From Trebouxia sp. TZW2008 (lineage: Eukaryota; Chlorophyta; Trebouxiophyceae; Trebouxiales; Trebouxiaceae): a stretch of 64,000 nucleotides of DNA. The DNA is taken from assembly GCA_002118135.1 (NCBI GenBank), contig BDIU01000067.1, positions 62,001 through 126,000 of the forward strand. Reading direction: 5' to 3'. Under the pieces are notes generated by a model. It was not told where the DNA came from and did not search any database. It saw only the letters and a program-made list of their open reading frames with translations. The translations under genes were made by a program, and so were the position numbers. This document shows positions 57,401 to 64,000 of the stretch, piece after piece. Numbering within the stretch: position 1 is the first letter of the stretch; every line of letters starts with the position of its first letter.

Positions 57401-59538
57401 CTGGAACAAATCTACAAGCATCTGGAAACACCATCTGAAAAGGTTTCAGATCAGCCATGATTGTGAGTGTGAGTGTGCAGGGCACCAAGGGGATCGTCTG
57501 GGGTGGGTGCCATGGCAGCAGGTGGCATTGGTGCCTTTGCTGGCATCATGGAAACATGCATTTTGGCAACATGGCTGATGTCATCACCACGGACAGTGAG
57601 AGAGGGTGACTGTGCAGGGGGTAGCAGGATTTTTTGCGGTGAACGCCGTGGCAGCAGGCAGCATTGGCGCCTTTGCTGGCAACATGCACTTTGGCAACAT
57701 GCAACGTGTACCTTGACATTGAGGCTGCTGACAGCCACATGGACTTTGAAAGAGTGCTGATATGCAAGGGCCCCGCTTATGGTTTTCTGCTGCTCAAGGC
57801 AGTATTTTGGGGCTACCTCTACTCGTAGAGGCTCCTCTTGACACCTGACAAATCACACCTTTCTTGTTCTGGGTTTCTCTCCTGCAGGGGGCAGGGGGAT
57901 TTTGTCTGGGGTGGGTGCCGTGGCAGCACAGCAGGTGGCAACATGAAAATGTTTGTGGGCTGCCATCACTTAACAACTTTGCAGTTGTTAATACATCACT
58001 GTCAGGAGACATTGAAATCAGATACAAACGACTTTGAGTGTGCAGGGGGCAGGGGGGGTGTCTGGGGTGGGTGCCATGGCAGCAGGCGGCATTGGTGCCT
58101 TTGCAGGCAATATGCATTTTGGCAACATGGCAGGTGGCAACTTGAACATGTTTGGGGGCGGCTGCCAGATGGTGGAGGCAATCAAGTTTCCCAAGGCACA
58201 GCCTACATGGTCTTGCGGCCTGGAAGTCACTGGCAAATGGACATGTGCTGGTGAGTTCTTACTTGTCTGCCTGATTGTCATTTGCAAGGCATCAGTGTGC
58301 ATGGGGCATCCTAAAACCTACATGGACAGCCTACATAGACCGAGGGCCTGGACATACTTGGCAAATGGACATGTGTTGGTGAGTACTCACTAGCGCTCAT
58401 GACTGTCTGTCATTTGTAAGCAGTTAGTGTGCATTCAGCATACCAAGATAACACAAGCCAAAGTCTGCATCGTCTTGTAGCCTCTGTCAGCCATGACTGT
58501 GCATGCAGAATTGTGCTCACATTGCTGCTCTGTCATGGCTGCACATAGCAGCGCAGCACTGTTGGACTACTGATATAAGGATCAGCCTGACTCACAAAGG
58601 TCTGCAGTTGCCACAACTCAGCCTTTAGTATGCTTGTTGTGGCAATGTCTTGATGCTGGCGTACTGCCTGCTCGTAGACCGTTGCAGAGCTTCACAGCAA
58701 GACATAGCAGAACTTCGCAGCAAAATCATCTTGATGTAGACATGACACCCTTGCTTGCAGGCTGTTCTTCAGGGTCCTCAGCTTCCTCATCAAGTAGCGG
58801 CAACGGTCAGTCCTTCACCAGTACTGGCAGGGGGGGCGCCATGTCTGTGTCCTCTAGCTCAGGTATGGCACTAGGTATCTGCAATTCGGGCATACTGTGA
58901 AACACTCGTCCCTGATGACAGCTATGCACTCTATGCTCAGAGTGTGGTAGTAACACTTACCGTGTGCTAGGATCACACAATGTTCTGATCAATGCGTTCA
59001 AACTGCTCGTACTTCATAATGTTTGCGCACTTCGTCAATCAAGCCTATGACAGTGACTGTTGCACAGATGTGCCTGAGTTGGTAGAGCAGGCGTGGCTCA
59101 TAGCGTGAGTGGTGTTGCACGCTTTGGGGTGCATCAATGTAATGAGTGTAGCGCTGGACCCATTTGTCTCTCCTGTTCAATTGCATCGCTGCGCCTCCTA
59201 CTGTAGACTGCGCAGTCATGATAGCCTTGCTCATCTGTCCCCAGCACAAAGGCTCAGCTCATATTAATGGCTATGTTCATGATCAGGCCTTGTCAGGTGT
59301 GCAAAAGCTTTGCTCACCTTGTCTGTTTGCTTGTCAGTGCAGTTTTGGGAGTTAGCTTCCAGATAACCAGCTTAATCAAATATTTGCTCATGCAGGTGGC
59401 GGCAATAGCTTCAGCAGTAGCAATGGCAACGGCAGGATGTCCATGTACAGCACAAATGAGGGCACTGTCCTGCAGCACCCCTGTTCAATCAGCGAGGAAG
59501 CCCTTGCTATGTTTTCAGAAGGCCATGCCGTGGTGTAA
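54489..59538 (+). CDS. Secreted protein with GIN-like (DUF2807-type) beta-helix domain and Gly/Ser-rich tail
   Basis: Exons 54489-54973, 55181-55326, 55707-55783, 58046-58250, 58761-58862 and 59396-59538 give an in-phase 385-residue protein. It starts with a clear signal peptide (MLKALFILFAVSVCGLLVRA); an upstream in-frame ATG at 54432 is less likely. The next about 220 residues have the rhythm of the GIN/auto-transporter adhesin head domain: FTKVIICAPLNVKIVPSTE, YLKGLNAEEASLQ, SVQIEGAGVSKVYLKGSL, IRGSIDSLSKVYY, i.e. short beta rungs. Then comes a Gly/Ala/Met/Asn-rich exon (GAMAAGGIGAFAGNMHFGNM) and a Ser/Gly-rich end. GIN domains are mostly bacterial and of unknown function. Adhesion or wall association is a guess. 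The 2.2 kb intron before exon 4 is filled with copies of that exon. Confidence 0.65.
56190..56845. repeat. Intronic tandem repeat, ~160-175 bp x 4
   Basis: Recurring ACAGTCCTGTCACAGGTTCA-like, CAGTATGGAATCATACTGTG-like and CTCATGG blocks near 56265-56340, 56440-56510, 56615-56690 and 56780-56840, alternating with TTGCAGCTGGA. No coding sense recognised. Confidence 0.8.
57010..58140. repeat. Exon ladder: six copies of the glycine-rich exon start
   Basis: CTGGGGTGGGTGCCATGGCA and the following block encoding GAMAAGGIGAFAGN occurs at about 57019, 57237, 57496, 57637 (weaker), 57906 (shortened) and 58059. Only the last, at 58046-58250, joins its neighbours in phase and continues into the Cys-containing block. 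Most copies keep a GTGTGCAGG(G) acceptor. Confidence 0.9.
58190..58390. repeat. Duplicated exon end with donor, ~126 bp x 2
   Basis: CACTGGCAAATGGACATGTG and CTGGTGAGT at the end of exon 58046-58250 recur as ACTTGGCAAATGGACATGTG and TTGGTGAGT at 58357-58384. Confidence 0.9.
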
Positions 59539-60772
59539 TTCGCTTTTTAAAATTGGTTTTGGGCAGTCCTGCTGTGTTGTCAAGTGCGTCCTGTTGAGAA
59601 GTTGAATACGTTTGTTATGTGCTACTGATGGCACGCTGATGCTGCAAACTTTTTGGAAGATTGTTTGAAGATTTGCAAGCTGCTGCAGCAGGAGCGGGTG
59701 CAGCACTTATGTCAAGCCAGTCTGATTTTGCAGTTTTGCCCAGCAGCTGCATCATGATCATTCAGATTTTGCGGAGAGGAACATTTGCTGTAGCCTGGCC
59801 GCAGCAGATTATGCCGGAACTTGATTCATACTTGTCATGCAAGTTGTCAAAAAGGATCACCCACACGCAAAGGCACTCAGTCAATGCATATCAGGAGGAA
59901 GAAGGTCGACACTAGCATGCATGATCACATGCTGGCATGTGAGTAAGATTTGACAAGGGGTTGCAAGCTTGGCCGCCAGAGCCTGTTGATTCTGTTACTC
60001 AGATCTTCTTCATCAGAATCAGTGTCTGCTACAACCTGCTCCCTCATTTGCATATCTGACAGCCCTAGCATGTGGTTGACAACCTGCATAGCATGTGCTG
60101 TTCAAACAGTGGTCATGTGATACCACTGTGCATCGTTCAGCATGCAACATACTCATTACGCAATGGATGATACGCAAATGGCAAGAATCTGAGAACATGG
60201 TTCATAGGAATGCAGTATAGTTTATGAAATGCAATGCATTGGGGCCAGTGCATCAAACGTGACATAACATTGGCGCGTTGTATCAACCACTGAAAAGGAT
60301 AGTATGTCGATCCAGCGCCATCAACCACCAGCAGTGGTGCAGCAGCATATTCAGCAGTTGAAAATACCAGTCATGCTTACCATTTGCACGGACAAAGGGG
60401 TTTCAGCAAAAATGCGCCGTGGGGCTTGTGGCAATGTTGCACTGCTTGGCTCTGACCAGTGCAGATGACCACGCAGCAGCACTCTGTTTGATCTGAACAA
60501 GTCTAGCGCACTTGAGGACCCTGCATGGCACGCCACATCAAGCTCCGACTTCATCTCGCAAAGACGGTCAAAGATGGTCAGGAGCACAGCACAGCAAGTT
60601 AAAAATCTGCTATGCTCAAGCTGCAAAAGCAGGCAGCCTGCAACTACGAGGTGCAGCTTTGTAGCTGCATGCTAAGAACATACCAAACATCCTGCATGGT
60701 ACTCTGCCACTTCCTACACAGTCTATAGTGTGAATGCTTTCAAGCAATTGGTTTGGGCACAGCCTCTGTTCA
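59539..60772. other. 1.2 kb between convergent genes; possible minus-strand exons
   Basis: No confident gene. On the minus strand 60385-60530 is open behind CCATGCAG and ends at GTAAGC (SSSALDLFRSNRVLLRGHLH and following). 60137-60328 is also open (YYPFQWLIQRANVMSRLMHW). They could be 3' exons of the F-box gene or of a separate small gene, but I could not join them. A TGTAA overlaps the stop of the GIN-domain gene (59533). Confidence 0.35.
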
Positions 60773-61949
60773 CTATGAAGTGCGCCTTATGCAACAAAAG
60801 CCTTCAATGAAACGCGTTGGTTGCAGCGCTCTAAGTGCCCTGTTGACTGCAAGAGATGCAAGAATGCTGCCATGCTCACTTGTGGCTAGCCGGATGAAGC
60901 GCTCTCTGTAAGTGAGGCCTGCCTTGTTCTGTGCGACTACATTGTCAACAGCGACTTGCAGCAAGCAGCGCTCCCACAGTCTCTCATGCCGTGCAAGCCT
61001 GTTCCAAGTTCTGGAGACACAGCTCACATTGCCCAGTGTCAAAGGATCCAGCAAACTGAACATGTGCTGCAGCACTTCCAACGGCAGTTCTCCGAGCATG
61101 ATATCATCTTCATAAGCGTCTTCTCTCACCTTGTCTACATTGGTGCCTGCAAACAAGGCTGCTTTTCAGATTGACCAGACTGATGCCTCTAGTGCGAGAC
61201 ACGCAACATACTTCAAGCAACACACATCAAAGTACTAGCGTTGGCGCGATTGCAGGCTTTGTGCTGCATGTAGGGGCTGTTCAACATGACATTGACAAAA
61301 ATGGTGACCTTTGCAACTGTTCCACGATGTGTTTGTCATATTGTAAGTATTTAACGAGTAAGCAATGAACGTCACACCTGAGAGCCGGCTTCTGCGACTT
61401 AAATTTACGAAGGTTTTCTTGAATTCTTGTTGAACCCTGCGTGTGCGTGCCTGTGGGAAGTGTTGCTTGGTTGCCTCAACTAGAAGGGTCACAGCCTTTC
61501 TGTCACGCTCTAATCTGCACTCAAGCAACACACTCAAGTCACACGAAACTTTGTGATCTTGAAACCCAGTGCTGTGAATAGTGCACTGCTGTCAGCAGAA
61601 CAGGCGGCATTGTACCTGCTGCATAGGCGTATTGCTAGCAGGACATCCTCAAATATGAGCTCCTGGATCGTTTTGTCAGCATGCTGTACGTAAGCTTGTT
61701 TGACAAGCGCTGTTAGCTCTTCGACTGCTCTCTTGAAGTTCGACCTAGGCAATAACATCAGCCTCAAGGCCGATCTTTCGGTAGACGACGTGTAAATATC
61801 TGGTCTCACTGCTTGTACCTGGTATGAAGGGCTCGACCGAGCTGCGCTTCTTGGTACCGTGCAAGGTTCAGGCAGATCTCGTCCTCGCTGTCGCTGTCGC
61901 TATAGGTGAATCTGGGTCTCAAGCTTTGCGTGTGCTTTCTGTTCGGCAT
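60773..61949 (-). CDS. F-box protein
   Basis: Predicted substrate adaptor of an SCF ubiquitin ligase. Exons 61819-61949, 61616-61744, 61378-61514 and 60773-61146 join in phase to 256 residues. The F-box is in the last exon: LGELPLEVLQHMFSLLDPLT, LGNVSCVSRTWNRLARHERL, W. The N-terminus (MPNRKHTQSLRPRFTYSDSD, SEDEICLNLARYQEAQ) is acidic and is followed by a helical region (SNFKRAVEELTALVKQAYVQ, TLLVEATKQHFPQ). No substrate-binding repeats such as LRR, kelch or WD40 follow the F-box, unless downstream segments at 60137-60530 belong to it. Subfamily not recognised. Head-to-head with the PC-esterase-like gene. Confidence 0.78.
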
Positions 61950-62296
61950 GCGCAAAGGGCTAGAGTTGATTCATGGTTGTCGTGAACTTGGCAACAATGC
62001 TGCAACGATACGTCACGTAGGCACTTCAGCAAACGACGAAGTCAATGCAGAAAGTCAGGACTGCATGACTAATAGCCATGCACCATTGCTTTTGCGCTGC
62101 AGCGAACGTAGAAGCGCAGCAACGCTTAAAGCACGTTTGAGGCTGATCGGATGAGCCGTGATCGAACTGTGTGTGCATGCGGGTCGCGGCAGCGATCGAG
62201 TCAAGACTCACAGCCCGCCCTTCCTTGAACGCTCCAAGATCCTCTTTTTGTTGGTAGCGGGTGCTCGCGGTGTCATAGGCGTCGGGATGCTGTGCG
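61950..62296. promoter_or_regulatory. CpG-rich bidirectional promoter, F-box / PC-esterase-like
   Basis: 347 bp between divergent starts, CpG-dense (GTGCATGCGGGTCGCGGCAG near 62171). No named motif seen. Confidence 0.5.
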
Positions 62297-64000
62297 ATGT
62301 TTTGTCATAAGCCAGGGCCGCGCGCTGTCGTGGCGCTGACGTGGATTGCGGTCTTTGCCGCTCTGTTGCTTTTGCTCGGTCAACTGCCTACGCTAGAGCC
62401 CCCCGGATCAGTCAGAACCAGCGGGTGGGAAGTGCTGATCCGTTCTGCCACCCTTGATGTGCCTGCTATCGCAGCAGGGGTCCGCCGAACCTGACAGCAT
62501 GTTATAGATCACTTTGCCTACTCTTGGCCACATGTTGGATTATGACACTGTGTGCCTGCAGTGTTGAGCCAGCAGAGGTAGCCTTCAATTACAGTGGCGA
62601 ATGCAGCCTATTGCTCAACTCAGGAGGCTGGGTGCAGGTTCCACATGTCAGGTAAATCCACATGAGCCCTGCTTGCTTATGTTGCAGCTGCCCAGGCATA
62701 GACACACACAAGCACTGCATTGTCATGAGCAATTGACCCTGTTTGCGTGTATGTCAGGTGTGACCCAACCACTACAACTGTAGCAACACATTATGCATGC
62801 ATGCATGTCAGGTGTGAGCTGTCTAATAAGATTGCAGCAACGCACTTTTTATGCGTGCATGTCATCTTCCAGCCGTCCCCCAAGGGTGCAGCATTCCACT
62901 CTGTTTTCATGCCTGTCAGGTATGAGTAGTCCACAATTCAGGTATGAGTAGTCCACAAAGACTGTAGCAACTTGTGGGCCTGGTCATAAGAACAGCTGGC
63001 AGTGGGGCTCTGAGGCAAGGCAGTGCAGGGCGTTCAGGCTATCTGCATGCATGTCAGGAGTGAGCAATCTATTGAGGCTGTAGCAGCTCACTCTATGCAT
63101 GCATCCTAGGTGTGAGCCGTCAACCAAGACTGTAGCAACTTGTGGGCCTGGTCACAACAACAGCTGGCAGTGGGGCCCTGAGGCAAGGCAGTGTGGAGCA
63201 GCCAGGCTGTCAGCGCCACAAGCACGCTATCTGCTGCAGCAGAAATGGATTGTCATGGCTGGCGACTCCATCACACGCTTCCTATTTGCTGCAATGTTGC
63301 GGCTGCTTGGCAGTGAAGGTGTGCACTGACTGAGACATGCTGTTGCGCATCTGCGTTACATGTATGTTACAAATGCCCGTGCATGTCTGCTGCCAATTCC
63401 ATCGTCGATTTTTAGCACAACTCCAGCGCATGTGTGAGTCATGCATGTTGTGACCAGAGACCAGGCATCAGTTCTGTGAGATTGCGCATCTCTCCAAAGA
63501 CTTTTTTGACATGCTGGCCACAACAAGGCTGCTTTGCTATGACAATGCCAGTGTTGCTCAGCAAGGTCATGACATTGTTGGCGGGTGTGCAGATCAGCAA
63601 GTTGTGTACGGACACCGTGACTTTGAGTACATACTGCCAGACAACATCAGGGCCACCTTTCTGTGGGCGCCATACACCACAAACATCACCGCCCACATGC
63701 GCAAATGGTACTTCCTCTTCCTTGCTTGCCAAGCTTTTAAAACATAGTAATAATCATTACACGTTTCAACACATGTGCTAGGTGTGTGTGGCTCAAGTTT
63801 TGTCTCGCCAGGCAGGCTTGTTCTGAACGTCTCTGAAAGGACGTCTGATATTCAACTGACTTTGAATGTCAGACAAAACAATGTCGTTCCAGATCTTCCT
63901 GCTGTTTACTGCTACCCTTTCAAAAATGTACCCAAGTTCCCTGCTTATGGCTCTTTCTGATTTGAGAGGTGGTTCATGCTTGAGACATTTGATGAGTGAC
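62297..64000 (+). CDS. Membrane-anchored PC-esterase/TBL-like protein (3' end outside window)
   Basis: Likely a type II Golgi membrane protein with an SGNH-type esterase domain, as in plant TBL/PC-esterase enzymes that acetylate or deacetylate wall polysaccharides. Exon 1 starts MFCHKPGPRAVVALTWIAVF and continues as one hydrophobic signal anchor (AALLLLLGQL). Further pieces: about 62552-62650 (VAFNYSGECSLLLNSGGWVQ), 63110-63318 (NNSWQWGPEARQC, then WIVMAGDSITRFLFAAML with the GDS catalytic-serine motif) and about 63540-63710 (GHRDFEYILPDNIRATFLWA, PYTTNITAHM). The usual DxxH block near the C-terminus would lie beyond the window. The exon 1 junction is not phase-resolved. A repeat array with a decoy exon copy lies before the exon at 63110. 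Confidence 0.6.
62745..63205. repeat. Intronic repeats with a duplicated exon start, ~175-bp spacing
   Basis: GCATGTCAGGTGTGAGC-like acceptors recur at about 62753, 62803, 62913, 62940, 63053 and 63108. ACTTGTGGGCCTGGTCATAA with GCTGGCAGTGGGGCTCTGAG (62968-63025) is a copy of the functional exon start (63138-63195). The tandem AATTCAGGTATGAGTAGTCC pair at 62918/62938 adds further decoys. Confidence 0.85.

Noticed and set aside
1..64000. Bacterial or organellar contamination
   Set aside because: Spliced nuclear genes of green-lineage type run across the whole window without a break in style.

Overview
The window is nuclear DNA of a chlorophyte green alga. Most genes are split into many short exons joined by canonical GT-AG introns. 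The proteins are plant/green-lineage types: a DRP5A-class dynamin, a golgin-84, a plastid rhodanese like Arabidopsis STR11, a plant-type DUF185/NDUFAF7 methyltransferase and the PAF1 subunit ELF7. The green-algal polyadenylation motif TGTAA lies behind some stops. A DNAAF5/HEATR2 gene implies the lineage can build motile cilia at some life stage. I cannot name the species. No tRNA, rRNA, CRISPR array, intact transposon or prokaryotic operon was seen.

Layout: an AAA-ATPase-like gene with degenerate catalytic motifs (+, enters from the left, ends 2863); a 2.6 kb stretch with two possible orphan exons; NDUFAF7-like methyltransferase (-, 5436-8999); ribonucleotide reductase small subunit (+, 9388-10956); DNAAF5 (-, 11428-18096); dynamin DRP5A (+, 18622-24001); golgin-84 (+, 24612-33646); STR11-like rhodanese (-, 34474-36313); RsmB-type rRNA m5C methyltransferase (+, 36726-44310); MCTS1 (-, 45041-46139); mitoribosomal mL53-like protein (+, 46504-46957); AT-hook protein with two MBD-like domains (-, 47508-49378); PAF1 (+, 49833-54055); a secreted GIN-domain (DUF2807-like) glycine/serine-rich protein (+, 54489-59538); an F-box protein (-, 60773-61949); the start of a membrane-anchored PC-esterase/TBL-like protein (+, from 62297, runs off the right end). 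For RNR2, DNAAF5, DRP5A, golgin-84, MCTS1, mL53, MBD, PAF1, the GIN-domain gene and the F-box gene I placed exon borders whose lengths and phases add up to an intact reading frame.

The genes are housekeeping functions rather than one pathway: organelle assembly and translation (NDUFAF7, RsmB, mL53), translation reinitiation (MCTS1), transcription elongation and chromatin (PAF1, MBD), DNA precursor synthesis and cytokinesis (RNR2, DRP5A), Golgi structure and cilia. Six head-to-head pairs share CpG-rich gaps of roughly 350-530 bp, while gene interiors are visibly CpG-poor and TG/CA-rich. This is the pattern expected of gene-body CpG methylation with protected promoters.

The most striking feature is not a gene. 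Inside introns of at least seven of these genes, 80-300 bp blocks that span a splice junction (exon end plus intron flank, or acceptor plus exon start) are tandemly repeated two to six times. This leaves ladders of decoy or fossil exons beside the functional one. A dispersed ~110-150 bp repeat with subrepeats, resembling a pogo/Tigger-type DNA-transposon end, also sits in four introns.
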